Made by a program: the position numbers and the translations under genes
Shown: positions 17,271-27,014 of the stretch, one piece after another
Numbering within the stretch: position 1 is the stretch's first letter
Layout of the letters: each line of letters opens with the position of its first letter
NCBI GenBank assembly: GCA_030627905.1
Contig: DAOVRZ010000009.1
Location: forward strand, 1-64,000
Source: JAGMES01 sp023128035
GTDB taxonomy: Bacteria; Bacillota; Halanaerobiia; DY22613
Length of the DNA stretch: 64,000 nucleotides
Direction: 5' to 3'
Notes under the pieces: generated by a model
What the model was told of the DNA's origin: nothing
Database searches by the model: none
What the model saw: only the letters and a program-made list of their open reading frames with translations

Positions 17271-18149
17271 CTAAAATACACAACAATCTTCTGTATTAAT
17301 AATCTGTAGCCCAAGTTCTTTGGCGCGTTTTATAGCAGGAGGTGTTGGATTGACCAGTTTATTCAATCCTGTTTCCACTGCATAATAATCAATCTCTGCT
17401 CGATATCGCCCTCTAGGTCGCATACATCCTAAATGAATAGGAATTGTTGGAAACATTATTCTGGCATATGCCATTATGTTTACCACTTCTTCCAATTTAG
17501 GCGGCTTTCGATCAGCATAAATCGTACCTTTAGTCGGTATGAAAATTATGAAAACTAATCTGTCTAGTCCAAGTTTTGCTAATTGATCTAAGGCTTGATA
17601 TTCTCCTCTGATCTCTCCACCTTTTAATCCAATACAGATATGTGGGACTACTTTTGTATATCTCTTAAGCATTTGATAAGTTCTGATATAATCATCACCT
17701 GTTTTATCTAGATGATAAACCTCTTTAATAGTCAGATCGTCAACTAAAAAATCAAAGGAAACTACATCTACTTCTCGGTAAATTGCCTGGATCTCTTCCT
17801 CTGTGATTAGTCCTACATGAGCATTTACTTTTAATCCCTCTAAAGCTGGTTTTAATGAGTCAAGTTTTATTGAGACTGAACCTTGCTTACTGCATCCTCC
17901 ACTGAGTAAACAACTTGTGCTTCCCTGCCTCGCTATCTCTTCTGCTGCCTTCTCAACAGGAATCATATTTTTAAGGTATTGACCTCCACAGTGGGCACAG
18001 TTTAAGTCGCAACTATTTCCAGTCATGGAGATTACAGTGGTTAGGCGGGGGGTGGATGTAAAGAACTGGCCCGGAAAGTTTGCATTTCTTATCTCCCAGG
18101 CCAGTTTTACTCGTTCCCGAAGTTTTCGAGTTAATTCTCTGATTTCCAA
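17271..18149 (-). CDS. Second radical SAM protein, probable partner LipS-type lipoyl synthase subunit
   Basis: 292 residues from a TTG at 18149 that lies inside the end of gcvPB; the start is uncertain and a slightly later codon is possible. ISMTGNSCDLNCAHCGGQYL holds the CxxxCxxC motif, followed by STSCLLSGGCSKQGSV, FDFLVDD, HICIGLKGGEIRGE, and HLGCMRPRGRYR. It ends in EDCCVF. It resembles COG1856 proteins (uncharacterised homologues of biotin synthase), one of the groups shown to form the LipS1/LipS2 lipoyl synthase. Location between gcvPB and its partner supports sulfur insertion into octanoyl-GcvH. Confidence 0.75.
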   Translation of the reverse strand: MEIRELTRKLRERVKLAWEIRNANFPGQFFTSTPRLTTVISMTGNSCDLNCAHCGGQYLKNMIPVEKAAEEIARQGSTSCLLSGGCSKQGSVSIKLDSLKPALEGLKVNAHVGLITEEEIQAIYREVDVVSFDFLVDDLTIKEVYHLDKTGDDYIRTYQMLKRYTKVVPHICIGLKGGEIRGEYQALDQLAKLGLDRLVFIIFIPTKGTIYADRKPPKLEEVVNIMAYARIMFPTIPIHLGCMRPRGRYRAEIDYYAVETGLNKLVNPTPPAIKRAKELGLQIINTEDCCVF

Positions 18150-19597
18150 CGTAAAATCGGCTTCCTTGCTGCTGTAACTTCATCTAAACGCCCAACCACT
18201 GTGTTCAAAGGAGCATTGGTAACGGTTTCAGGGTTTTCTTCAATCTCTTTCGCAATCCTGATCATTGTTTCAGCAAAAGCATCCAGAGTTTCTTTTCCTT
18301 CTGTCTCTGTAGGTTCAATCATCATCGCTTCTTTGACGATTAGTGGGAAGTAAATTGTAGGTGGATGATATCTATAATCTATCAATCTCTTAGCAATATC
18401 TAAAGTTGATACACCCATCTTCTTCTGTTTTGAACCAGATAAGACAAACTCATGCTTGCATACCTGATCAAAAGGTAGTTCGTAATATTCTTTCAAAATT
18501 TCTTTAAGATAATTAGCATTTAAAACTGCGTCTTCACTCGCCTGTCGCAAACCTTCTGCACCCATGGCCAAAATATAGGCAAAAGCTTTTATAATAACAG
18601 TAAAGTTTCCATAACAACCTTTCACTTTCCCAATGGATTCAAGACGGTCATAATCCATAATAAACCGATCTTCTCCGTCAACTTTTTCAATTACAGGTAA
18701 CGGCATAAAAGGAATTAGTTTTGCTTTTATTCCAACAGGGCCAGACCCGGGACCACCACCACCATGAGGAGTCGCTAAAGTCTTATGAATATTCAGATGT
18801 AACACATCAAATCCCATATCTCCCGGACGAGCTTTTCCCATGATGGCATTTGCATTTGCTCCATCATAGTAAAGAAGACCTCCAGCCTCATGAACTATTT
18901 CAGCCATCTCTAATATTTCTGTTTCAAAAAGGCCTAGAGTATTCGGATTTGTCAACATCAATGCTGCTGTCTTTTCATTAACAACTTTTTTTAAAGCCTC
19001 CAGATCAACCAAGCCATTATCACCTGATGGGATTTCGATAATTTTATAACCGATCATCGAAGCACTGGCTGGATTAGTCCCATGAGCAGAATCAGGTATA
19101 ATAACTTCCTTTCTATCATGATCACCATTATGTTCATGATATGCCTTGATCATCATCAATCCTGTTAACTCACCATGAGCTCCTGCGGCAGGTTGTAAAG
19201 TAACTCTATCCATCCCTGTAAGCTCTGCCAGCATTTTTTCCATATCATATAGAAGTTTTAAATTCCCCTGAACTAACTCTTCAGGCTGATATGGATGGCT
19301 TAAAGCAAATCCAGGATAACGAGATACATCTTCGTTGACCTTCGGATTATATTTCATTGTACAAGAACCAAGTGGATAAAAACCAGAATCCACTCCAAAG
19401 TTTCTATTAGATAACGCAGTAAAATGCCGAACAACATCTACTTCACTAACTTCAGGTAGATTAGGCTCATCTTTACGCAAAAAGTTATCAGGAAGTTTTG
19501 TATCAATCTCAATTCCAGTAAAATCTTCTTCAGGTAAGGAGAATCCGACTCGACCAGAGGTACTCATTTCAAAGATTAATTTTTTCCCTTCTCTCAT
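18131..19597 (-). CDS. gcvPB: Glycine dehydrogenase (decarboxylating) subunit 2
   Basis: 488 residues. It is the PLP-carrying half of the split P-protein. Key region HGTNPASASMIGYK and LNIHKTLATPHGGGGPGSGPVG with the PLP-binding Lys in HKT. Together with GcvPA it decarboxylates glycine and transfers aminomethyl to GcvH-lipoyl. Start ATG overlaps the gcvPA stop by 4 bases. The end overlaps the following radical SAM gene by 19 bases. Confidence 0.96.
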   Translation of the reverse strand: MREGKKLIFEMSTSGRVGFSLPEEDFTGIEIDTKLPDNFLRKDEPNLPEVSEVDVVRHFTALSNRNFGVDSGFYPLGSCTMKYNPKVNEDVSRYPGFALSHPYQPEELVQGNLKLLYDMEKMLAELTGMDRVTLQPAAGAHGELTGLMMIKAYHEHNGDHDRKEVIIPDSAHGTNPASASMIGYKIIEIPSGDNGLVDLEALKKVVNEKTAALMLTNPNTLGLFETEILEMAEIVHEAGGLLYYDGANANAIMGKARPGDMGFDVLHLNIHKTLATPHGGGGPGSGPVGIKAKLIPFMPLPVIEKVDGEDRFIMDYDRLESIGKVKGCYGNFTVIIKAFAYILAMGAEGLRQASEDAVLNANYLKEILKEYYELPFDQVCKHEFVLSGSKQKKMGVSTLDIAKRLIDYRYHPPTIYFPLIVKEAMMIEPTETEGKETLDAFAETMIRIAKEIEENPETVTNAPLNTVVGRLDEVTAARKPILRWKSEN

Positions 19598-20943
19598 TTG
19601 GCGATTCCCTCCAATACCTTTATAAATTGATCCATCTCTTCTTTACTTCTTTTTTCAGTGACAGCAACTAAAAAACATTTTGCTAATTCAGGATAATCTT
19701 TGCCTAATGGATATCCTCCCAAAATCTTATGGTCAACCATAGTTTTAAGGATTTCTTCGATATTGTACACAGATTCCACAACAAATTCTTTAAAGAAAGG
19801 ATCAGCAAATCTTACCGTAAATCCAGAAATTTGATTTATTTGCTCAGCAAAATAATGAGCCTTTTTGAACGAACTTTCTGCTACCTGACGTAAGCCTTTC
19901 TTTCCCATTAGAGATAAATAAATTAAGGCTGCAAGTGCATTTAAAGCCTGATTCGAACAAATATTGGAAGTTGCCCGTTGACGACGAATATGTTGTTCTC
20001 TTGTCTGTAAAGTTAACACATATCCTCTATTGCCATCATGATCAGTAGTTTGACCAACAATTCGCCCAGGCATCTGACGAACTAATTTTTGTTTAGTTGC
20101 CATAAAACCAAATGATGGACCTCCGAAATTGAGCGAATTCCCTAAACTCTGACCTTCACCTACTACAATATCTGCTCCTAAGGATGCCGGATCTTTTAGC
20201 ATCCCCAAAGAAATTGGATCAGCATTAATCACCATCAAACTATCATTTTCATGAGCTTTATCAGCAACCATTTTTAGGTCTTCAATAATTCCAAAAAAGT
20301 TAGGATATTGACAGATCACTGCTGCGATATCTTCTGTCAATTTTGACTCTAAATCTTTGAGATCAGTCATCCCATCTTTCATTTCTATCTCTAACAGATT
20401 TAATTCAGCTTTTTCAAAATAAGTTTTCACAACTTCACGAGCTTCGGGATGAACAGTCTTTGAGATCAAGACTGTATTGCGTTTCCTCTTCGCATTTATA
20501 GCCATAAGGCCTGCTTCAGCTGTTGCCGTTGCTCCATCATACATAGAAGCATTTGAAACATCCATTCCCGTTAATTCAGAGATCATAGTTTGAAACTCAA
20601 AAATTGCCTGCAAATAACCCTGACTCATTTCAGCTTGATACGGAGTATAGGCGGTATAAAATTCAGAGCGTAATAACATATGATCTACTACAGCAGGAAC
20701 ATAATGATCATAATAACCTGCTCCTAAAAAGCAAGCATAATCCTCAGAAGTTCCATTCATCTTACTTAAATCTTTACAAATCTTTATAATCTCCATCTCT
20801 GAATACGGATGGCTTAGATTCAAACGTTCTTTTAATCGAAGAGATTCGGGAATATCGCTAAAAAGTTCGTCTACCGATTGAATCCCGATCCTTTTCATCA
20901 ACTCATTGCGTTCTTCTGGAGTATGGGATAGATAAGGGAACAT
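19594..20943 (-). CDS. gcvPA: Glycine dehydrogenase (decarboxylating) subunit 1
   Basis: 449 residues, normal for the split subunit. Family segments include MFPYLSHTPEERNEMLKRIG-like N-terminus, ACFLGAGYYDHYVPAVVDH, FYTAYTPYQAEMSQGYLQAI, SNASMYDGATATAEA and GQSLGNSLNFGGPSFGF. The GcvH stop lies 3 bases upstream and GAGGAGGAATAAGG serves as ribosome binding site. It works as a heterotetramer with GcvPB. Confidence 0.96.
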   Translation of the reverse strand: MFPYLSHTPEERNELMKRIGIQSVDELFSDIPESLRLKERLNLSHPYSEMEIIKICKDLSKMNGTSEDYACFLGAGYYDHYVPAVVDHMLLRSEFYTAYTPYQAEMSQGYLQAIFEFQTMISELTGMDVSNASMYDGATATAEAGLMAINAKRKRNTVLISKTVHPEAREVVKTYFEKAELNLLEIEMKDGMTDLKDLESKLTEDIAAVICQYPNFFGIIEDLKMVADKAHENDSLMVINADPISLGMLKDPASLGADIVVGEGQSLGNSLNFGGPSFGFMATKQKLVRQMPGRIVGQTTDHDGNRGYVLTLQTREQHIRRQRATSNICSNQALNALAALIYLSLMGKKGLRQVAESSFKKAHYFAEQINQISGFTVRFADPFFKEFVVESVYNIEEILKTMVDHKILGGYPLGKDYPELAKCFLVAVTEKRSKEEMDQFIKVLEGIAK

Positions 20944-20946
20944 TCC

Positions 20947-21330
20947 TTATTCCTCCTCAGCACAGAATTTTTCATATTCCTCAACATCCAACATCTCATC
21001 TAACTGACTAAGATCAACAGGTTTGACTTTAATCATCCAGTTTTCATATGGTTCTTCATTAATACGCTCAGGAGAATCCACAAGCTTTTCATTTGCCTCC
21101 AAAATTTTACAATCAAAAGGCATATACACATCTGAAGTAGCCTTTACCGAATCAACTACAGCAAAACTATCACTTATCGAAAATTCGTCTCCAACTTCAG
21201 GCAATTCAACAAAAACAATATCACCTAATTGATGTTGCGCAAAATCTGTGATTCCGATAAATACCTCTTCACCTTCTACTCTTAACCACTCATGTTCTTT
21301 AGTATACTTTAAATTTCTCTCTAATCTCAT
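20947..21330 (-). CDS. gcvH: Glycine cleavage system H protein
   Basis: 127 residues. Lipoyl-domain signature VVDSVKATSDVYMPF carries the Lys to be lipoylated; YTKEHEWLRVEGEEVFIGITDFA and the C-terminal NEEPYENWMIKVK are conserved. It shuttles the aminomethyl group between P, T and L proteins, and its lipoylation would be carried out by the LipM and LipS-like proteins encoded downstream. Start ATG follows AAGGAGGGAC. Confidence 0.97.
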   Translation of the reverse strand: MRLERNLKYTKEHEWLRVEGEEVFIGITDFAQHQLGDIVFVELPEVGDEFSISDSFAVVDSVKATSDVYMPFDCKILEANEKLVDSPERINEEPYENWMIKVKPVDLSQLDEMLDVEEYEKFCAEEE

Positions 21331-21391
21331 TTTTTGTCCCTCCTTGAAATTTTTTTTAGTTTATATAAATACTTTTTTATAGTGTGTATAA

Positions 21392-22495
21392 TCACTTTTT
21401 ATAGTTTTTCTTATAAAACGGTGTTGTAATAACCTTTGCCTTTAACTCCCGTTTACCACGAATAATTTCAAACTCTGTACCTACTTCAGTGTATTCAGTT
21501 TTTACCAAGGCTAAACCAATATTTTTATCTAAAGTAGGAGAATATGAACCTGTTGTAACAAATCCAATAACTTCTCCATCTTTGGAAACTTTAAACTCAG
21601 CTCGTGGAACTCCACGATCAATCATTTCAAAACCAACCAATTTCCGTGAAAGGCCTTCTTGTTTCTGAGCTACAAGAACATCTTTCCCGATAAAATTATC
21701 AACATCCAGTTTTACAAAAAAGCCTAATTTCGCTTCAAGAGGAGTAATCTCCTGAGAAATTTCGTGCCCATAAAGAGGGAGAACTGCTTCAAACCGAAGG
21801 GTATCACGAGCCCCTAGTCCAATCGGCTTAACTTCCAAATCTTTACCTGTCTCTAAAATTAAATCCCACACATACACAGCATCTTCAGGTTTTAGATAAA
21901 TCTCAAAACCATCTTCACCAGTATAGCCAGTTCTGGATATTAATACATCTTTTGTTCCTATTTCAGTTTCTGCAAAATAGAAGAATTTAATACTCGAAAG
22001 ATTATAGGCAGTAAGCTTTTGTAAAATTTCTTCTGCTTTTGGACCCTGTAAAGCCAGTTGAGCAACCTCATTGGAAATATTCTTTATATGTACATCATAT
22101 TCTTTTTTTTGATCAACAATCCATGCATAATCTTTTTCAATATTTGAAGCATTAATCACCAGCATATAATGTGAAGTTGAATATTTATAAACCAATAAAT
22201 CATCAACCACACCACCCTCAGAATAACACATCAGATTATATTGAACCTGCTTTTCTTTCATCTTTTTTACATTGTTAGTTACCAGAGACTGAATAAATTT
22301 TTCTGCATCTCTGCCAGTAACCTCGACTTCTCCCATATGCGAAACATCGAAAAGACCAGCATCATTTCGCACAGCATGGTGTTCCTCAATAATTGAAGAA
22401 AATTGTACTGGCATCTCCCAACCACCGAACTCAACAAGTTTACCCCCGTACTTAGCATAGACTTCATAAAGGGGTGTTCTTTTTGGAGCATCCAT
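21392..22495 (-). CDS. gcvT: Aminomethyltransferase (glycine cleavage T protein)
   Basis: 367 residues, standard length. Motifs: TPLYEVYAKYGGKLVEFGGWEMPVQF, FDVSHMGEVEVTG with the catalytic Asp region, SRTGYTGEDGFEIY, and GLGARDTLRFEA. It transfers the methylene unit to tetrahydrofolate and releases ammonia. First gene of the operon, about 190 bases downstream of the riboswitch terminator; AAGGAGGG precedes the ATG. Confidence 0.97.
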   Translation of the reverse strand: MDAPKRTPLYEVYAKYGGKLVEFGGWEMPVQFSSIIEEHHAVRNDAGLFDVSHMGEVEVTGRDAEKFIQSLVTNNVKKMKEKQVQYNLMCYSEGGVVDDLLVYKYSTSHYMLVINASNIEKDYAWIVDQKKEYDVHIKNISNEVAQLALQGPKAEEILQKLTAYNLSSIKFFYFAETEIGTKDVLISRTGYTGEDGFEIYLKPEDAVYVWDLILETGKDLEVKPIGLGARDTLRFEAVLPLYGHEISQEITPLEAKLGFFVKLDVDNFIGKDVLVAQKQEGLSRKLVGFEMIDRGVPRAEFKVSKDGEVIGFVTTGSYSPTLDKNIGLALVKTEYTEVGTEFEIIRGKRELKAKVITTPFYKKNYKK

Positions 22496-22681
22496 TAATA
22501 AAATCCCTCCTTATTTGATTTTTATAGATATAAACAAACTTAACGTTTTAATATTCTTTAAAGGTAATTCTTCTTTATATATTACATATTATCTACAGTA
22601 TAATAAAAAAGGATACAATAAAATAGTATTCAGTTGCATCTGCAAAAATCATCAAAATTCTTTGTGAAATTTTGAATTAAT

Positions 22682-22715
22682 AAAAAAGAGGAGCATAGAT
22701 TAACTATGCTCCTCT
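22682..22715 (-). terminator. Riboswitch-linked intrinsic terminator
   Basis: Minus strand: a 12-bp stem AGAGGAGCATAG with its exact complement, a short loop, and TTTTTT. It follows the second glycine aptamer at once, so it is the expression platform; glycine binding would be expected to prevent its formation and switch the gcv operon on. Confidence 0.88.
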
Positions 22716-22905
22716 GTTCATGACCTGAGAGTTTATACACCCAAAAAAGCGTGTTTTGCACCTTCGGTGTTTTTCAATTCGAAAAACGTTTTCAGAGGTA
22801 CTGTCCAGATACAGTCCTGTTGCCTGAGAGATTCACTAAACTGTTAGCTTGCTCCTTCGGCTTTCCTCTAATAGGAAATCTCCTGCATCTATCATCCAGC
22901 ACATT
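22716..22905 (-). promoter_or_regulatory. Tandem glycine riboswitch
   Basis: The minus strand shows two aptamers in series. The first has GCAGGAGA, then CCGAAGGAGCAA and TCTCTCAGGCAACAGGAC; the second has ACCGAAGGTGCAA and CTCTCAGGTC. These are the conserved cores of the glycine aptamer, each with the A-rich/CTCTCAGG junction, joined by a short linker. It precedes gcvT, exactly the operon that degrades glycine. The stretch between the terminator and gcvT (22496-22681) contains only leader sequence. Confidence 0.92.
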
Positions 22906-23006
22906 ATATTTACTTTTCAAAATTCTTTTATGTTTATATATATACGACATGATTAAGAATTTTCCTTCTTTTAAAAAACTTTTTTATATTTTTTCATAAA
23001 AATATT

Positions 23007-24461
23007 TTATACAAGACAACTCTTATTACTTCTAATTAATCCTTTTTTCATATTATATAGATCATCCGAAATATTTACATGATAAATATGTGGATTTTCA
23101 AAACGTTTATACCCATCAGATAATAAATTCATTTCACTTCTACAATATTCTTTAATTTGATTTAATGAAGGTACTTCATAAAAAAGTTTACCATCCACAT
23201 AAATTGGCTCTAATAAATCTTTTATTGCGAAGGAACCTGATTTTAGAACCATTTTTTTCCACGAATGATGTTCATCCATAAGGATGATATCTTGATCAGA
23301 TGAGAAATTTTCATGATCTAAAATAACTAAATCAGCAATCATTTTTGAATGATCTTTTGCATAAAACCTTAAAACACGTTTGAGCCCAGGGTTAGTTATT
23401 TTCTCTATATTATTGCTTACTTTAAGCTTAGGTACAAATGAATCATTAATTTTAAGTGCAGAGAGTTTATACACTCCACCGAAAGCTGGATCATCCTTTG
23501 CGGTAATAAGATTAGTTCCTACTCCCCATGTCGTCACTTTTGCTCCCTGTATTTTTAAACTTTGGATTAATTTTTCGTCCAAATCATTTGAAGCACTTAT
23601 TACAGCATCAGGAAAACCAGCTCTATCAAGCATTTTTCGTGCTTTTTTACTAAGATAAGCTATATCACCACTATCTAAACGAATACCATAAAGTTTAGAT
23701 TTAACACCTTTTTCCTTTAATTCCTCAAATACTTTGATTGCATTTGGAACGCCACATTTTAGAGTATCAAATGTGTCAACTAAAAGAATACAAGCATCTG
23801 GATATATTTCAGCATATTTTCTAAAAGCTTCGATTTCAGATTCAAAACTCATAACCCAACTATGTGCATGTGTCCCTTTAGGCGAAGTTCCAAACAGTTG
23901 TGAAGCTAAAACATTTGAAGTAGCATTACACCCTCCGATAATTGCTGCTCTAGCTCCAAAAACACCTGCGTCTGCTCCCTGAGCTCGTCTAAGTCCAAAT
24001 TCAAGTAGAATATCATCTTTACCAATAGCCCATCTTATTCTTGAAGATTTTGTAGCAATAAGTGATTGATGATTTATAATGTTTAATATAGTGGTTTCTA
24101 TTAGCTGTGCCTCAATTATTGACGCTGTAATTCTCATTATTGGTTCTTTAGGAAATATTAAAGTTCCCTCTGGAACAGAAAGTATATCTCCTGTAAATTT
24201 GATATTTGAAAGATACTGAAGAAAATCTTCATCAAAAGTATTTAAACTTCTGAAATACTCTATATCTTCATCATAAAAACCAAAATTATCTATGTATTCA
24301 ATCACTTGTTCTAGGCCTGCAAAAATAGAATATCCTCCATCAAAAGGATTGCGTCGATAATAAACATCAAAGTTAGCTACAAGATCTTTCATACCATTTT
24401 TATAATAACCTTGTGCCATTGTTAATTGATAAAAATCAGTTAACATTGATAAATTTCTCAT
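23007..24461 (-). CDS. pncB: Nicotinate phosphoribosyltransferase
   Basis: 484 residues. It converts nicotinate and PRPP to nicotinate mononucleotide in NAD salvage. MLTDFYQLTMAQGYYKNG, FDVYYRRNPFDGGYSIFAGL, LLEFGLRRAQGADAG, ARAAIIGGCNATSNVLASQLFG, GTHAHSWVMSF, LLVDTFDTLKCGVPNAIKV, and GIRLDSGDIAYLSKKAR are all diagnostic of the bacterial type. Start ATG follows TGGAAGGGGTAACG. It stands alone. Confidence 0.94.
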   Translation of the reverse strand: MRNLSMLTDFYQLTMAQGYYKNGMKDLVANFDVYYRRNPFDGGYSIFAGLEQVIEYIDNFGFYDEDIEYFRSLNTFDEDFLQYLSNIKFTGDILSVPEGTLIFPKEPIMRITASIIEAQLIETTILNIINHQSLIATKSSRIRWAIGKDDILLEFGLRRAQGADAGVFGARAAIIGGCNATSNVLASQLFGTSPKGTHAHSWVMSFESEIEAFRKYAEIYPDACILLVDTFDTLKCGVPNAIKVFEELKEKGVKSKLYGIRLDSGDIAYLSKKARKMLDRAGFPDAVISASNDLDEKLIQSLKIQGAKVTTWGVGTNLITAKDDPAFGGVYKLSALKINDSFVPKLKVSNNIEKITNPGLKRVLRFYAKDHSKMIADLVILDHENFSSDQDIILMDEHHSWKKMVLKSGSFAIKDLLEPIYVDGKLFYEVPSLNQIKEYCRSEMNLLSDGYKRFENPHIYHVNISDDLYNMKKGLIRSNKSCLV

Positions 24462-24500
24462 ATCGTTACCCCTTCCATTTTTAAGAAATCGTTTTCTAAA

Positions 24501-24605
24501 GTGAACTCGTCCAGCTAAAGCTGAACATTGGGGGTTCAGTAGGGGATTCTACCCCCACTGAAGATTAAAAACAATTCCCCCCACTTATAGAAGCGGGGGT
24601 CTTAA
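24501..24605. mobile_element. Probable solo end of an IS200/IS605-type element
   Basis: The pncB-PhzF gap (24462-24732) holds two G/C hairpins: CAGTAGGGG..CCCCCACTG (24537-24560) and CCCCCACTTATAGAAGCGGGGG (24578-24599). The second resembles the terminal hairpin of the IS605 remnant at 42.9 kb and the hairpin at 56.45 kb, and on the minus strand the unit ends in GAGTTCAC, like TAGTTCAC at that remnant. No transposase or TnpB frame is left. It could instead be an unrelated leader structure of pncB. Confidence 0.4.
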
Positions 24606-24732
24606 CTCAAAAGATAAATGTTTTTGGTAAGTTACTTTGACATATATTCGACAAAAAATCCTTTTATCCTTCAATTTAAAAAAGACCAGTATTAATAATC
24701 TGATCTTTAATAGTTTAACAAAAATCATAATT

Positions 24733-25521
24733 TTATATTTGCAGAAACCCATTTAATATTGTTACAGCTTTTCCATGAAGAATTACTCTGTCTCCTTGTA
24801 ATTTACATTTAATATAGCCTGTTCTTTTTGATGCTTGAAACCCGACTAACTCAATCTTATTTAACCTTTCTGCCCAGTATAGGGCTAAATAACAATGTGC
24901 CGAACCAGTTACAGGATCTTCTTCAATTCCTATTGCAGGGGCAAAAAATCTTGAAATAAAATCGTATTCCATATCATTGGATTTACAGGTTACTATAACT
25001 TCTTTTTTTCTTGCTTTTTTGAGTAGATTGAAATCTGGTTCTATCTTAAGTATTTCTTCTTGGCCCGCAAATTCTAATAAATAATATTCATCACCTTCAT
25101 GAATACTTATAGGAGTTCTTCTCAAAGCTTCAAGTAAAATACTATCACCATTTGATTTATTTAAATTTCCCTTTGGAAAATCTAATTCTATCCATCCACT
25201 TTTCTTTTTTGCAATCAAAGTTCCACTAAGTGTATTATAATAAATTTCCTTATCATCTTCTATTATTTTGTTTTCCCACAAAATATGAGATGCTGCTAAT
25301 GTTCCATGCCCACATAATTTTACTTCAACTTCAGGTGTGAACCATCTAAGCTTATATTCATTTTCTGAAACTTGCAATAAAAATGCTGTTTCTGATAAGT
25401 TCATCTCCATCGCAATATTTTGCAAAAGAGAATCATCGTAATCTTTTTCTAAAATACATACTGCTGCTGGATTACCCTTAAACGGTTCATTTGTAAATGA
25501 ATCAACTTGAAAAATTCTCAT
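24733..25521 (-). CDS. PhzF-family isomerase/epimerase
   Basis: 262 residues. FQVDSFTNEPFKGNPAAVCIL at the N-terminus (with the conserved catalytic Glu/GNPA region further along as NLSETAFL), VKLCGHGTLAASHIL and ITEEDPVTGSAHC-like EEDPVTGSAHCYLALYW are characteristic of the PhzF diaminopimelate-epimerase fold. Substrate of this subgroup is generally unknown. It is monocistronic, start with AAAGGGGGAATTTG. Confidence 0.88.
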   Translation of the reverse strand: MRIFQVDSFTNEPFKGNPAAVCILEKDYDDSLLQNIAMEMNLSETAFLLQVSENEYKLRWFTPEVEVKLCGHGTLAASHILWENKIIEDDKEIYYNTLSGTLIAKKKSGWIELDFPKGNLNKSNGDSILLEALRRTPISIHEGDEYYLLEFAGQEEILKIEPDFNLLKKARKKEVIVTCKSNDMEYDFISRFFAPAIGIEEDPVTGSAHCYLALYWAERLNKIELVGFQASKRTGYIKCKLQGDRVILHGKAVTILNGFLQI

Positions 25522-25766
25522 TCAAATTCCCCCTTTATTGTATAATCATAATATTTATTCCTTTACAAATAAAGAAAATATCCTTATAATATTTAGACAG
25601 ATTACATTTAAACTCCTCTTTTCAATAAATAAAATCAGGGTTAAGGTTCCTAAATGTGCAAAGTATCCCTTTCTCATTTGGAGTATAACCATTCCTCTAA
25701 AATTTTAGAAAGTAATAATGGTCTACACCCGTACTAAGACAAAATAGTCCACGTTTTACTAATAAC

Positions 25767-25795
25767 TTGCAAAAATTAAAAATATCCTATATAAT
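25767..25795 (+). promoter_or_regulatory. Sigma-A-like promoter for the plus-strand TPR gene
   Basis: TTGCAA (25767-25772), a 17-base spacer and TATAAT (25790-25795) lie 43 bases before the start. The rest of the 25522-25838 gap is AT-rich with no other feature I can support. Confidence 0.65.
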
Positions 25796-25838
25796 AAGTT
25801 GAGGCTTATAAAAAAAATGGTCAAAGGGGTTGGGGAGA

Positions 25839-27011
25839 ATGATTGAAGAAAATCATTTTTTGGAAGTTTACGAAAAATTACTCTCAGAATCCGCGGTTTT
25901 TATGAATCATCATCACGATTATTTTAACGCGTATACTAAAGCAATTCAAGCTAACTTTATCGCAGAAAAATATTTGCAAGATTCTGGAAAAGCAATAGAA
26001 AGTAAAGTACTTGTAGGTATTGCTTTCATGGATGTTAATGAAAATGAAGGGCATGATTTGTTAGAAAATCTATACTACAATAATTTAAATTTTTTGAGAT
26101 TAAATGAAAAGTTATATTTGTGGGTGAATTTAGCATTAGCTAAAGCTAAAAGGGTGATTGGAAAATCTGACGAAGCTATTAAAATTTTAAAGGATATCCT
26201 AGAGATTGTGGAAAATAAATATCAGTTAAATATGGATAATGTACCATTCTTTTATAAAGAAGGTGTTGGCGCATGCTTGTTTGAAATAACTATGTGTTTA
26301 ATCCATAATTATGGAGAAGAGAAGAATATAGCTGAATTTTTATTACTTGAAAAAGAGCTAGAAAATAAAAACAACAAGGACAAAGAGTTGTTACTATTAG
26401 AGCGCTTAAAAAATAATGATTATTCTTTGGTGGATAATGGAACGAACCTTCAAGAAGCAGAATATTACGCCTCAGAAACTTTAAAATTTACTTCAGAATA
26501 CGGAATAAATGAAATTAAATTAGCTTCCATGGTAAACTTAGGATACTTTTTGATAGAGCAAGGTAAGTATCTAGAAGCGTTAGCAATATTTAACGAGATT
26601 ATTGATGAGGAATATATACAAAAATATTTATTAGGGAATCTACTGAACGAAATTGGCTTAATAAAATTAAAAACAAGTAAAATAGAGGAAGCCAAAGAAT
26701 GTTTGGATAATGCAAGGGAATGGTTAGAAGCAAAAAATGATGCAAGAAAATTGTGTAGAAATTACTATATTTATGCATTATATCACATTAAATCAGATAA
26801 TTTTGATGAGGCGTATGCTTGTGCTGAATTAGGTTATAAAAAAAGTAAAAATAAAGATATATATTGTTTAAGACTATTGTATTTAATTTCGTTTTATAAA
26901 TTTCTTTCATCTAAGAACAAAGGAGAAAATTCTGATTATGTTTTCTATCAATACAATTTAGAACAATATAAAAATAAACTAAAAAGTAAAGATAGAAATG
27001 TAAAAATTTGA
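25839..27011 (+). CDS. TPR-repeat protein of unknown role
   Basis: 390 residues starting at ATG 25839 with AAAGGGG nine bases upstream; an in-frame TTG nine bases earlier has no room for a binding site. The protein is almost entirely helical pairs with TPR spacing, for example VNLALAKAKRVIGKSDEAIKIL, MVNLGYFLIEQGKYLEALAIF, LNEIGLIKLKTSKIEEAKEC and YALYHIKSDNFDEAYACAEL. There is no DNA-binding domain at the N-terminus, no signal peptide and no membrane segment. Similar helical proteins act as peptide-responsive regulators (Rap type), but no signalling peptide gene is seen next to it. It is the only complete plus-strand gene before 52.8 kb. Confidence 0.75.
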   Translation: MIEENHFLEVYEKLLSESAVFMNHHHDYFNAYTKAIQANFIAEKYLQDSGKAIESKVLVGIAFMDVNENEGHDLLENLYYNNLNFLRLNEKLYLWVNLALAKAKRVIGKSDEAIKILKDILEIVENKYQLNMDNVPFFYKEGVGACLFEITMCLIHNYGEEKNIAEFLLLEKELENKNNKDKELLLLERLKNNDYSLVDNGTNLQEAEYYASETLKFTSEYGINEIKLASMVNLGYFLIEQGKYLEALAIFNEIIDEEYIQKYLLGNLLNEIGLIKLKTSKIEEAKECLDNAREWLEAKNDARKLCRNYYIYALYHIKSDNFDEAYACAELGYKKSKNKDIYCLRLLYLISFYKFLSSKNKGENSDYVFYQYNLEQYKNKLKSKDRNVKI

Positions 27012-27014
27012 AAA

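Noticed and set aside
22751..22999. Open frame on the plus strand before pncB
   Set aside because: It runs antisense through the tandem glycine riboswitch, whose conserved bases explain the sequence.
24537..24599. Possible riboswitch upstream of pncB
   Set aside because: The two hairpins do not match a known NAD or other aptamer core; similarity to IS605-type end hairpins is better.
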